The notes below the pieces were generated by a model, which did no database searches, was not told where the DNA came from, and saw only the letters and a program-made list of their open reading frames with translations. Positions 21,352 to 29,203 of a stretch of DNA of 37,218 nucleotides are shown here, in pieces. How positions within the stretch are numbered: position 1 is the stretch's first letter; each line of letters starts with the position of its first letter. The position numbers were made by a program, and so were the translations under genes. Origin of the DNA: Persephonella sp. (lineage in GTDB: Bacteria; Aquificota; Aquificia; Aquificales; Hydrogenothermaceae); the NCBI GenBank assembly GCA_026987075.1, contig JALSNI010000046.1:1-37218 (forward strand), in the 5' to 3' direction.

Positions 21352-22032
21352 CTACCTTCCGCTTTTTATTGGGTCTTCTAATCCCAGTGTTCTGAATGCT
21401 TCTTCCCTCTGCCTGCACGTTGCACACTCTCCGCAGGGAGGAACCGTTCCCCTGTAGCAGGAGTATGTTTTTTCATATGGGACGCCAAGCTCTAAACCTA
21501 ACTTTAGAACATCTGTCTTTGTCATTCCTAAAAATGGCGTCCATACTTTAATCCTGTTTTTCTTTTTTGCAACCATCACAGATGATGCGTTTATTGCTGC
21601 TTCTGCAGAAGATGCAAACTCTGCTCTACAGTCAGGATACGGGCTGTCAACAGAATGTATGCCTATGCCTATGTTTTCTATCTGGTAAACATCTGCAAAT
21701 GATGCAGCTATGGCTAAAAAGTTCAGATTCCTCATGGGAACAGTTGTTATGGGAGGTTCCTCTGTATATTCTTCAGAAGGCACTTCTATACTTTCGTCTG
21801 TAAGGGCTGAGCCTTCTATTCCTTTAAGATGGGGAACTTCTACGATGAAATGTTTATTTACCTCTGCTTCCTTCACCAGCTCCTTTGCAAACTGGAGCTC
21901 TACTTTGTGTTTCTGACCGTAGTCAAATGATATGGCGTAAACTTTTGAAAACTCTCTTTTTGCAAGCCACAGGAGCGTGGCACTGTCCATTCCTCCAGAA
22001 ACGAGGATAATAGCATTACTGGACTGCTTCAT
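21352..22032 (-). CDS. queC: 7-cyano-7-deazaguanine synthase QueC
   Basis: 226 residues. QueC converts carboxy-deazaguanine to preQ0 with ATP and ammonia in queuosine biosynthesis. The PP-loop SGGMDSATLL is near residues 12-21, and the C-terminal zinc site is Cys192, Cys200, Cys203 and Cys206 (CYRGTVPPCGECATC). GIHSVDSPYPDCRAEF is also typical. The start overlaps the bactofilin gene by 17 bases, with GGAGG before the ATG. No other queuosine gene is in the window. Confidence 0.95.
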   Translation of the reverse strand: MKQSSNAIILVSGGMDSATLLWLAKREFSKVYAISFDYGQKHKVELQFAKELVKEAEVNKHFIVEVPHLKGIEGSALTDESIEVPSEEYTEEPPITTVPMRNLNFLAIAASFADVYQIENIGIGIHSVDSPYPDCRAEFASSAEAAINASSVMVAKKKNRIKVWTPFLGMTKTDVLKLGLELGVPYEKTYSCYRGTVPPCGECATCRQREEAFRTLGLEDPIKSGR

Positions 22033-22423
22033 TTTCCTCCTTTGCCTCTTTTATGTTTTTTATTTTTCCTGTTTTTAGTTTTACTGTTCCTTCAAATATT
22101 CCTTTTGGCTCTATGGTTATTTCATTATAGGTGATTTCCCCTGTAAATTTTCCACCAGAGAGTATCTCCACACTGTTGCAGTCAGCATTTCCCTCTACAT
22201 ATCCATTTATGATAATCTTTTCAGCAGATATCTTTCCTCTCACTTTCCCATTTTTTCCTACTGTTACAACATTTTCACACATTATACTTCCTTCCACTTC
22301 ACCGTCAATATGGACAGAGCCTTTAAATTTCAGTTCCCCTGATATAAATGAGCCTTCACTGATAATTGTTGTTCTGGAACTGTCTGTAGGTTTGCTGTTA
22401 CTGCTTTTATTAAAGATTCCCAT
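22016..22423 (-). CDS. Bactofilin
   Basis: 135 residues. Bactofilins polymerise without nucleotides into membrane-associated filaments that place cell-wall enzymes. The core from about residue 20 is a chain of short beta turns with regular glycines (FISGELKFKGSVHIDGEVEGSI, then ...EKIIINGYVEGNADC), the bactofilin beta-helix. The frame is open 51 bases further upstream, but ATG 22423 (MGIFNKSS) has GAGAGG eight bases before it and gives the usual short tail. It overlaps the M23 peptidase gene by 94 bases in another frame. Bactofilin with an M23 peptidase is a known shape-control pair. Confidence 0.9.
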   Translation of the reverse strand: MGIFNKSSNSKPTDSSRTTIISEGSFISGELKFKGSVHIDGEVEGSIMCENVVTVGKNGKVRGKISAEKIIINGYVEGNADCNSVEILSGGKFTGEITYNEITIEPKGIFEGTVKLKTGKIKNIKEAKEENEAVQ

Positions 22424-23253
22424 TTTACGTGCCTCTCTCTGGTGAATATTTTTTTGTAATCTAACTTTTTCCACTTTATAAAATTGACAGGATTTAATGG
22501 TCTTTGCAAGTATCTGACTTCATAGTGCAGATGGGGTCCATTAATGAGTCCTGTATTTCCAGAGTATCCAATAAGCTGTCCTTTTTCAACAAAATCTCCC
22601 ATCTTTACTTTTATTTTGCTCAGATGCCCGTAAAGTGTTTTAAATCCGTAGTTGTGCTGTATTATGATAAGTTTTCCGTAATTTCCCTTTTTTCCTGCAT
22701 ACTCAACAATACCCCTTGCTGTTGAATATACAGGCGTTCCCCATTTTGCCCTCAGGTCAACTCCCGGATGGAAGTCCCTCTGGCCGTTAACAGGATGTTT
22801 TCTGTATCCAAATCTGCTTGTTATCACCGTTTTTTTTAGTGGTGAGCCGTTGGGGATGTTTTTGAACATGTGGTATATCTGGGCTGTTGTTAGGGAAAGC
22901 TGGTTTATTCTGTGAGACAGATCTTTTTCTTCTTCTGGTCTTATTCCTATCATCTCCTCAATGTTTTTCAGTTTTTCTGTTATCTGTTTAAGCTCTGAGT
23001 TTTTCTGTTCAATACTTTTTTTCAGGGCGATGTTTTCCTTTGTCATCTGTATAAACTGACTCTGCAACTTTTCTTTTTTTGCTGAAAGCTGTGATACTTC
23101 TTTTGTCAGGAAATATATAACTGCCGTGCTTGTAAAAACAAAAAATAAAATAAAGCTGGCAAAATACAGGATGTACCTCTTTACTATCTGCTTCAGTGTA
23201 TACTGCTTAATACCGTTTACGTCATGAATGGTTATGATGAATTTATCTTTCAT
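22330..23253 (-). CDS. Membrane-anchored M23 endopeptidase
   Basis: 307 residues: a short cytoplasmic start, one membrane helix (about 30-52), a coiled coil (about 55-105) and a C-terminal M23 (LytM) domain. The zinc ligands are visible: His and Asp in FHPGVDLRA, and HxH in GPHLHYEVR; the extra histidine is in LYGHLSK. The enzyme should therefore be active and cut peptidoglycan cross-bridges. The frame is open to GTG 23286, but ATG 23253 (MKDKFIITIHD), 2 bases after the prfB stop, looks like the family start. No ribosome site precedes it, so translation is probably coupled to prfB. Its last 94 bases also encode the start of bactofilin. Confidence 0.9.
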   Translation of the reverse strand: MKDKFIITIHDVNGIKQYTLKQIVKRYILYFASFILFFVFTSTAVIYFLTKEVSQLSAKKEKLQSQFIQMTKENIALKKSIEQKNSELKQITEKLKNIEEMIGIRPEEEKDLSHRINQLSLTTAQIYHMFKNIPNGSPLKKTVITSRFGYRKHPVNGQRDFHPGVDLRAKWGTPVYSTARGIVEYAGKKGNYGKLIIIQHNYGFKTLYGHLSKIKVKMGDFVEKGQLIGYSGNTGLINGPHLHYEVRYLQRPLNPVNFIKWKKLDYKKIFTRERHVKWESLIKAVTANLQTVPEQQLSVKAHLYQGN

Positions 23254-23255
23254 GA

Positions 23256-24368
23256 TTAGTTTTGCTGTTTTTCTGAAGCGTTCCACTTCAGATAGCTTTC
23301 AATAAATCCGTCAATCTCACCGTCCATAACAGCTTCTATATTTCCTGTTTCGTGTCCTGTTCTCAGGTCTTTTACCATCTGGTAAGGGTGGAACACATAA
23401 GACCTTATCTGGCTACCCCATGAGATATCTTTCTTCTCACCTTCAAGCTCTTTCTGTTTCTCTTTCTGTTTCTGTAGTTCATACTGGTAAAGTTTTGCCT
23501 TCAGCATCTGCATCGCTTTTGCTCTGTTCTGAATCTGAGACCTTTCGCTCTGGCAAGATACTGTGATGCCTGTTGGGATGTGAACAATTCTTACAGCTGA
23601 ATCTGTTGTGTTAACGTGCTGTCCCCCTGCTCCTGATGCCCTGAATGTATCTATTCTCAGGTCTTCTTCTTTTATCTCAACCTTAACCTCTTCTCCTATT
23701 TCTGGTATGACTGATACAGCGGCAAAAGACGTATGTCTTCTTTTGTTAGCATCAAATGGAGATATTCTGACCAGTCTGTGGACTCCCTGCTCACCTTTCA
23801 GATATCCGTAAGCATATGGACCCTTCACAATAACTGTTGCACTTTTTATTCCTGCTACATCATCTGGCTGATAATCTACCATCTCAACCTGAAATCCATT
23901 TTTTTCCGCCCATCTGAGGTACATCCTCAGTAGCATCTCAGTCCAGTCGCAGGCTTCTACACCTCCAGAGCCTGCCTGAAGGGTCAGTATAGCATCTTTA
24001 AAGTCGTATTCTCCTGACAGCAGACTTGCCGTTTCTAATCTGTTTATCTCCTTTTCTAACTGGTTTAACTCTTCATTTATAACCTTTTCTGCTTCTTCGT
24101 CATACTCTATCTCAAGGAGCTGTATGTATTCGTCTATATCTTTCAGTCTGTTCTCTACTCCTTTTATCTCTTCTAACTTGTTTGCGATACTGTTTCTCCT
24201 GCTTGCTGTCTCCTGTGCCTTTTTCTGGTCGCTCCAGAAATCAGGTTTTCCCATTTCTTCGTCTAACTTTTTCAGCTGTGATTCTAACTCTTCAGGTTTT
24301 AAAATCTCTTTTATGTTTTCAAACCTATTTGAAAGCTGGTTTAATTTCTCTTTCAGTTCTACAATCAT
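23256..24368 (-). CDS. prfB: Peptide chain release factor 2, no frameshift site
   Basis: 370 residues. RF2 ends translation at UAA and UGA. The codon-recognition tripeptide SPF is in [16 protein letters not shown], and the catalytic GGQ is in [16 protein letters not shown]. Many bacteria need a programmed +1 frameshift near codon 25 to make RF2. Here the frame is continuous through that point ([18 protein letters not shown]), so autoregulation by frameshifting is absent. A good promoter lies at 24402-24429. It is followed directly by the M23 peptidase gene. Confidence 0.96.
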   Translation of the reverse strand: MIVELKEKLNQLSNRFENIKEILKPEELESQLKKLDEEMGKPDFWSDQKKAQETASRRNSIANKLEEIKGVENRLKDIDEYIQLLEIEYDEEAEKVINEELNQLEKEINRLETASLLSGEYDFKDAILTLQAGSGGVEACDWTEMLLRMYLRWAEKNGFQVEMVDYQPDDVAGIKSATVIVKGPYAYGYLKGEQGVHRLVRISPFDANKRRHTSFAAVSVIPEIGEEVKVEIKEEDLRIDTFRASGAGGQHVNTTDSAVRIVHIPTGITVSCQSERSQIQNRAKAMQMLKAKLYQYELQKQKEKQKELEGEKKDISWGSQIRSYVFHPYQMVKDLRTGHETGNIEAVMDGEIDGFIESYLKWNASEKQQN

Positions 24369-24401
24369 GGCTTTAACCTTTGTTTATTTATTTTCGCCCA
24401 T

Positions 24402-24429
24402 ATAATATGGAAACTGAAGATAATTTCAA
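24402..24429 (-). promoter_or_regulatory. Predicted promoter of prfB
   Basis: On the minus strand TTGAAA (24429-24424) and TATTAT (24407-24402) are each one base from consensus with a 16-base spacer. The start would be near 24395, about 27 bases before the prfB ATG. It overlaps the last codon of the upstream membrane-protein gene. Confidence 0.55.
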
Positions 24430-24884
24430 CCACCTTTTGATGCAAGCAGATAAGCCCATAGAGAGCCTGCAACAACAAAAACAGGAAGAACGATTATTAC
24501 TGTCATCACATTTCCCAGCACGACAGCAATAACTGTTTTTACCCATGTTGAACGGAGAAAGTATTTTGCCACAAAAATTTCTATAGTTACAGCAATTAAT
24601 ACAGGTATCCATAGCATCCCCGGAGCATAAATGCCAGCCCAGATCATCAGGGTTCTTATAAGACCTAAAATTACATATGCTATGAGGGTTATCAAAAATG
24701 CTGTTTTATAGGTTATATGCCTGATAAGGGCAAGTCTTCCTGCATACCACAGGGAAAAAGCTCCTATTACAAGGAAAACAAGGGCAAACAGAAGTTTATA
24801 CACAAGGTCTGCTACTGGGTCTCCTGTTGACATTAAGTCAATCATCTGTTTTTGCTGGGAAGCATATGCAGATGTAAAAATCAT
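24426..24884 (-). CDS. Four-helix membrane protein, unknown
   Basis: 152 residues with about four membrane helices (roughly 25-50, 60-83, 88-108 and 118-142) and an N-terminal QQKQMIDLMSTGD segment outside the first helix. I do not recognise the family. The frame opens 30 bases further upstream, but ATG 24884 (MIFTSAYAS) has AAGGAG six bases before it. It starts 10 bases after the midA stop and so belongs with the midA-nuo group. A role near complex I is possible but unproven. A plus-minus strand reading of the same bases rich in cysteine is a shadow. Confidence 0.82.
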   Translation of the reverse strand: MIFTSAYASQQKQMIDLMSTGDPVADLVYKLLFALVFLVIGAFSLWYAGRLALIRHITYKTAFLITLIAYVILGLIRTLMIWAGIYAPGMLWIPVLIAVTIEIFVAKYFLRSTWVKTVIAVVLGNVMTVIIVLPVFVVAGSLWAYLLASKGG

Positions 24885-24894
24885 TCTTTTCTCC

Positions 24895-26049
24895 TTACAG
24901 TCTGTATCTATCACTCATATATGGTAACATCTCAAGACCTTTTATCTGGGGATTTTTTATGTTTTTATGCTGAACCAAAACCTTAAATCTCTCTCCCATT
25001 CCTTTAGGTAGGACAAGGGTTTTGAGTCTGTTTAATCTCTCGTAAGACTGAATATCGTTTTTCTCCTGAAGCTCTGCCATTATGTCCATCAGTCCTAAAT
25101 TTGTTAAAAAGTGTGCCTGGTCTGTAAATCCTGTAAAATCTAAGCCTGCTATCATTCCGTAATACTTTAGAGCTGAAAAATTAACGTGAGAGGTGATGTC
25201 CTGCATCCCTACATTCTGGTAAAAGTTTTCTGAATACTGATGTCTGTAATAACACAGGAGAGTTCCCCTCATTCTGTAAGGTTTATAAAGCTCAGCAGAT
25301 GGATAACCGTAATCTACTGTGATAACGTAACCTTTTCTCAGTTTTCTTCCTATTTTCTGTATGTAATCTACAGCGTCAAGGTTGATTTCTGTCTGCATTC
25401 CTTCAGGAATGTTGATGCTCAGCTCTTTTAAGTATCTGATAATATCCTCAGAAGGTTCTTTCAGTATCTCCTGAACATTATCTTCTTCATCTAAAGAGAT
25501 ATAAACCTCATAAATCTTTCCATTTATTTTTCTTATCAGATGAACAGGAAATGCGTCAAACAGTTCGTTTGAAAATATCACCCCTGTGATGCTCTCATCT
25601 TCAAAGTCTATAATGTCCTGAACCCATTTAACGTTAGGAAACTCTTTAAGAATATCTTTTTGTGTTTTTATGTGGTATGGTGATTTTTCTATGATTATGT
25701 ACTGGCTGTTTTCAAATATTTCTGAATATTTATTTTTTAGAAAATTCAGAATGTCGTAAGCAAGATACCCTTTACCTGCTCCTATCTCAACAATCTGAAA
25801 ATTTTTTCCTTCTAATTTCTCATAAATCTCAACAAACTGCTCTGCCAGAAGCTCACCGTATGCCCTATCAAGCTCAGAGGCTGTGAAAAAGTCTCCAAAG
25901 CCACCTATTTTTTCTTCTGGAGAGGTATAGTAGCCAAGTTCTGGATAGTACAGAGCCATATCCATAAAATCTCTAAATGACAGACTTCCTTCTTTTTTAA
26001 TACGGTCTTTTATTATTGAGATAAGCTGCTTTTTTCCTGTCAGTTTCAA
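24895..26049 (-). CDS. MidA/NDUFAF7-type SAM-dependent protein arginine methyltransferase
   Basis: 384 residues, the length of the MidA (COG1565, DUF185) family. The opening SLSFRDFMDMALYYPELGYYTSPEEK and GGFGDFFTASELDRAYGELLA is the family signature. The SAM loop is VEIGAGKGYLAYDIL at about residues 84-98, followed by VIFSNELFDAFPVHLI. In eukaryotes this family (NDUFAF7) dimethylates an arginine of NDUFS2, the NuoD homologue, during complex I assembly. Here it lies just downstream of nuoCD and nuoI. The start is TTG 26049 with AGGTGG about 8 bases before it. A hairpin and a TATAAT separate it from nuoI, so it may be partly independently expressed. Confidence 0.9.
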   Translation of the reverse strand: MKLTGKKQLISIIKDRIKKEGSLSFRDFMDMALYYPELGYYTSPEEKIGGFGDFFTASELDRAYGELLAEQFVEIYEKLEGKNFQIVEIGAGKGYLAYDILNFLKNKYSEIFENSQYIIIEKSPYHIKTQKDILKEFPNVKWVQDIIDFEDESITGVIFSNELFDAFPVHLIRKINGKIYEVYISLDEEDNVQEILKEPSEDIIRYLKELSINIPEGMQTEINLDAVDYIQKIGRKLRKGYVITVDYGYPSAELYKPYRMRGTLLCYYRHQYSENFYQNVGMQDITSHVNFSALKYYGMIAGLDFTGFTDQAHFLTNLGLMDIMAELQEKNDIQSYERLNRLKTLVLPKGMGERFKVLVQHKNIKNPQIKGLEMLPYMSDRYRL

Positions 26050-26103
26050 CTAAAAACCACCTGAAGAGTTTTTGCAGAATGATATTATAAACCTGAAAGT
26101 GTA

Positions 26104-26123
26104 AGGGGAGCAAAGTCCCCCTT
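26104..26123 (-). terminator. Hairpin after nuoI (possible attenuator)
   Basis: Directly after the nuoI stop the minus strand reads AAGGGG (26123 to 26118), a short loop, then CCCCTT (to about 26103), followed by a weak T-rich stretch. On the plus strand the same hairpin has a clear run of five T. It may reduce read-through into midA. A TATAAT at 26089-26084 (minus) lies just beyond it. Confidence 0.4.
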
Positions 26124-26125
26124 TT

Positions 26126-26827
26126 TCACTGCTGGTCTGCGTAGTTAGGACCTAACTTTGGAGGGTTGTTATCCCATGCTTTCGCCCTTGCTGTATCTGA
26201 ATCATCCCATATCTTCTGCCAGTCTGGCCAGTGGGACTTTTCGTCATATTTTTCTTTGCCTCTTCTTGCTATAAAGTCATCAGCTATTTTTGACAGAGTT
26301 TCTTTGTTGAGAACCCATCCTCTTCTTGTGTAAGAAGACAGGTCGTAAACATCTGTATGGATTATACATACTGTTGGGCAGGCAAGTGTACACAGTCCAC
26401 AGAACATGCATTTTGATAAATCCATGTCAAACTGGGATAAAACCTTCAACCCGTGATGGGGATGGTCTTCAGGAACGTCTAACTTTTCCGCTTTTATTAT
26501 GAATATCTCAGGGACAGGACATGCTGCCTGACAGAACTTACAGGCTATACACCTGGTTTCTCCCATCTCAGGAGGTTTTATCTTCAGCTTTTTAACCCAC
26601 GCGTCAAAATCTTCCTTTTCTGTTCCGTCAACATTCCTCAGACCATGGACGCCTCTGAATCTTGGTGCAGGCTCTACAAGCTCAAAGGGAAAGTCAACAG
26701 TTATAACCTTTCTGAACAGATGTTTTATTGTTGTTTTCAGCCCTTTCATAAAGTCTAAGAAAAATATCTTTTCTGTCAGTGTCTGGGGCTGAACATTTCT
26801 ATTTAATCCAACCTTTTTTATTCCCAT
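26126..26827 (-). CDS. nuoI: NADH dehydrogenase (complex I) subunit NuoI
   Basis: 233 residues. NuoI carries clusters N6a and N6b in the peripheral arm. Two ferredoxin motifs are intact: CIACKFCQAACP (Cys93, 96, 99 and 103) and CMFCGLCTLACP (Cys140, 143, 146 and 150). It is longer than many bacterial NuoI proteins. About 20 extra residues (71-92) lie between FRGVHGLRN and the first cluster motif, and a C-terminal tail of about 50 residues is rich in Trp, Asp and Lys. It follows nuoCD by 9 bases with no nuoE, F, G or H between them, so the complex I genes are split in this genome. Confidence 0.95.
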   Translation of the reverse strand: MGIKKVGLNRNVQPQTLTEKIFFLDFMKGLKTTIKHLFRKVITVDFPFELVEPAPRFRGVHGLRNVDGTEKEDFDAWVKKLKIKPPEMGETRCIACKFCQAACPVPEIFIIKAEKLDVPEDHPHHGLKVLSQFDMDLSKCMFCGLCTLACPTVCIIHTDVYDLSSYTRRGWVLNKETLSKIADDFIARRGKEKYDEKSHWPDWQKIWDDSDTARAKAWDNNPPKLGPNYADQQ

Positions 26828-26836
26828 TGCTTCCTC

Positions 26837-28573
26837 CTATCTGTCTGTTTCCCCAACAACCGGGTCAATTGTTGACAGAATTGTTATGGCATCTGCTATT
26901 GGTCTGCCGACCATCAGTTTTGGAAATATCTGGAGGTTATAAAAGGCTCCAGACCTGAGTCTGAATCTGTGGGGTTTTATTCCATCTTTTGGCATAAATA
27001 TGTAAACTCCAAGTTCTCCCCGTGGATTGTCAGCTCCTGCATAAACCTCACCTTTGAACAGCTTTGTTCCCCTTCCGTCTATTGTAATCTTCATCTTTTT
27101 GTCTTCAGGTTCAAAGAAGAATGGGTCGTTTTTGGACATTTTTCTCAATTTTTCTATACACTGCTGTACAATCCTTGCGGACTGTTTCATCTCTTCTATT
27201 CTGACTAAATATCTGTCATAAGAATCTCCCTTTTCACCAACAGGAACGTCAAACTCTACTTCACCGTAAGCATCATACTTGTCTATAATCCTCAGGTCGT
27301 ATGGAACGCCTGATGCCCTTGCAACAGCTCCTGTCAGACCATAGCTGTAAACGTCTTCTTCTGTTATTATTCCAACGTCTATATTTCTTCTGAGCCATAT
27401 CCTGTTTCTTGTCAGCAATGTTTCGTAATCGTTCAGTCTTGTTGGAAAATCCTTTATGAAATGCTCTATTGCATCTAATGCACCGTAAGGAAGGTCTGCG
27501 TAAACTCCTCCTACCCTGAAGTAGTTTATGGTAAATCTTGCCCCTGTTATACCTTCAAATATGTCCATTATCTTTTCCCTTTCTCTGAAGGTATACAGGA
27601 ACATGGTTAAAGCTCCAAGGTCGAGGGCATAAGTTCCCAGCCACAGTAGGTGTGAGTTTATCCTTGAAAGCTCTGCAAGCATTGTCCTGATGTATTTTGC
27701 CTTCTCTGGAATCTTTTCATGTATTCCTAAAAGTTTTTCTGCTGCAACACATACAGAATGGTTTTCGTTCATTGATGCTATGTAGTCCATCCTGTCTGTG
27801 TAAGGTATTATCTGCTGAACATTAAGGTTTTCTGCGAGCTTTTCTACTCCCCTGTGGAGCTGTCCGATGATGATGTCACATTCCTGAACGTACTCACCTT
27901 CCATATCAAATAAAAACCATATTGTTCCGTGTGTTCCTGGATGGAGGGGTCCCCAGTTCAGGACAACCTGTGATTTTTTATTAGGCATTCTCTTTTTCTG
28001 GGTTATCTCTAAATCCTCTAATGTTGGAAGGGCTGTATGCATCCTTGAGTAGTTTTGAAGACCTTCTAACTGGTCCATTCTCTCTTTTTCGTTAAGGGAA
28101 GGCAGCTCAACCTCTTCGTATCCTTTTAGTGGAAAGTCCTTTCTCAATGGATGGTAGGGATACGTCTCCCACATAAACATACGAACCAGATTCTGATGTC
28201 CCTCAAACTTTATACCAAACATATCCCATGCTTCTCTTTCTGCCCATTTAGCACCAGCCCATATGTCTGTGAGTGTGGGGAGTGTTTCGTCTGTTGCCCA
28301 TGTTTTTACTATGATTCTCTCTTTGTACTCCGGAGAAAATAGAATTAATACCCCCTGAAATCTCGGGTCAGCTTTCTGTCCGTGGTCTACTATAGTCCAG
28401 TCTATAAACATCTTAAATCTGTAATCTGGGTCTTCTTTCAGGAACTGAACGAACTGTTTAAAGTTCTCTTTTGGAACTTCAACAGAGTGGAAACCTTTAT
28501 CACTTTCGTTAATCTGAACAAAATCAAACTGTTCCTGCAGTTTTTTTATTTTATCCAGAGTTATCCAGGACAT
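26837..28573 (-). CDS. nuoC: Fused NADH dehydrogenase subunit NuoCD
   Basis: 578 residues. Residues 1-175 are NuoC (AEREAWDMFGIKFEGHQNLVR, then YPLRKDFPLKGY-like HPLRKDFPLKGY). Residues 195-578 are NuoD, with the quinone-site histidines in GPLHPGTHG (about 208-216), the tyrosine in YTDRMDYIASM, and the ending DPVVGETDR. NuoD lines the quinone pocket next to cluster N2. The arginine of GQLHRGVEKL is Arg241 and matches the arginine dimethylated in mitochondrial NDUFS2. The ribosome site GGAGAGG precedes the ATG, and a 19-bp palindrome lies 18 bases upstream. It is the first gene of its operon; nuoA and nuoB, usually just before, are absent here. Confidence 0.96.
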   Translation of the reverse strand: MSWITLDKIKKLQEQFDFVQINESDKGFHSVEVPKENFKQFVQFLKEDPDYRFKMFIDWTIVDHGQKADPRFQGVLILFSPEYKERIIVKTWATDETLPTLTDIWAGAKWAEREAWDMFGIKFEGHQNLVRMFMWETYPYHPLRKDFPLKGYEEVELPSLNEKERMDQLEGLQNYSRMHTALPTLEDLEITQKKRMPNKKSQVVLNWGPLHPGTHGTIWFLFDMEGEYVQECDIIIGQLHRGVEKLAENLNVQQIIPYTDRMDYIASMNENHSVCVAAEKLLGIHEKIPEKAKYIRTMLAELSRINSHLLWLGTYALDLGALTMFLYTFREREKIMDIFEGITGARFTINYFRVGGVYADLPYGALDAIEHFIKDFPTRLNDYETLLTRNRIWLRRNIDVGIITEEDVYSYGLTGAVARASGVPYDLRIIDKYDAYGEVEFDVPVGEKGDSYDRYLVRIEEMKQSARIVQQCIEKLRKMSKNDPFFFEPEDKKMKITIDGRGTKLFKGEVYAGADNPRGELGVYIFMPKDGIKPHRFRLRSGAFYNLQIFPKLMVGRPIADAITILSTIDPVVGETDR

Positions 28574-28590
28574 ATCGCCTCTCCATATTT

Positions 28591-28609
28591 TTTATAACAG
28601 TGTTATAAA
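28591..28609. promoter_or_regulatory. 19-bp perfect palindrome between nuoCD and pgpA
   Basis: TTTATAACAGTGTTATAAA has perfect 8-bp arms around AGT. It sits 18 bases before the nuoCD start, with TTATAA inside it usable as a -10 box on the minus strand. The position suits a repressor operator for the complex I operon. It does not match Fur, LexA or a standard FNR site. Confidence 0.55.
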
Positions 28610-28690
28610 TTTTAAAGGTTAAATCATTTTTTATCAACTTTTTCAGTATAATGGATAATGTTAAATCAAAGATTTAAAGGAGATTTTTAG

Positions 28691-29203
28691 TTGGAAAATC
28701 CTGAAAAAAATTTAGAAAACTCCTCACAGGACAGTTTTAAGCTTATGGTTGCATACTTTCTGTCAACAGGTTTTTTTGCAGGAAAGTCTCCTGTTGCACC
28801 AGGAACAGTGGGAACACTTGTTGGATTAATCCCTATTTTGATTTACTGGACAAAGGGAGGTCAGTATCAGCTACTGAACCAGATATCCATAACTGTTGCA
28901 GTTTTTCTGATAGGTATATGGGCTTCCACCGTTGTTGTGGAAAGCTACAAAGAGAAAGACCCTGAATACATAGTTATTGACGAGGTTGCCGGTTATATGG
29001 TTGCTATGATAGGTTTCACTCCCACGTGGCAGCATCTTCTTCTTGCTTTTGTTGTTTTCAGATTTTTTGATATTGTAAAGCCTCCACCAGTCAGATTTTT
29101 TGAGAAACTTCCCTCAGGTTTTGGGGTTATGGCAGATGATGTGGTAGCTGGTATATACACGTGGATTGTTATGTTTATTGCTGTTAAATACTTTGGATTA
29201 TGA
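28691..29203 (+). CDS. pgpA: Phosphatidylglycerophosphatase A
   Basis: 170 residues. PgpA dephosphorylates phosphatidylglycerol phosphate in membrane lipid synthesis. The family motifs are all visible: SPVAPGTVGTL (about 33-43), DPEYIVIDEVAGY (about 90-102), FRFFDIVKPPP (about 123-133) and GFGVMADDVVAGIY. Three to four membrane helices lie between them. The start is TTG 28691 with AAAGGAG eight bases upstream. A TATAAT at 28647-28652 is a likely -10. It overlaps the L,D-transpeptidase gene by 4 bases (TTATGA). Confidence 0.93.
   Translation: MENPEKNLENSSQDSFKLMVAYFLSTGFFAGKSPVAPGTVGTLVGLIPILIYWTKGGQYQLLNQISITVAVFLIGIWASTVVVESYKEKDPEYIVIDEVAGYMVAMIGFTPTWQHLLLAFVVFRFFDIVKPPPVRFFEKLPSGFGVMADDVVAGIYTWIVMFIAVKYFGL

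Noticed and set aside
22131-22445. 104-residue plus-strand frame
   Set aside because: Antisense to bactofilin; no ribosome site and shadow-like composition.
24398-24412. Small palindrome CCATATAATATGG
   Set aside because: It overlaps a probable -10 box and is short and AT-rich enough to be chance.
24388-24612. Cysteine-rich 74-residue minus-strand frame
   Set aside because: It overlaps the four-helix membrane protein in another frame and lacks a start signal; the cysteines come from TGC/TGT in the shadow frame.
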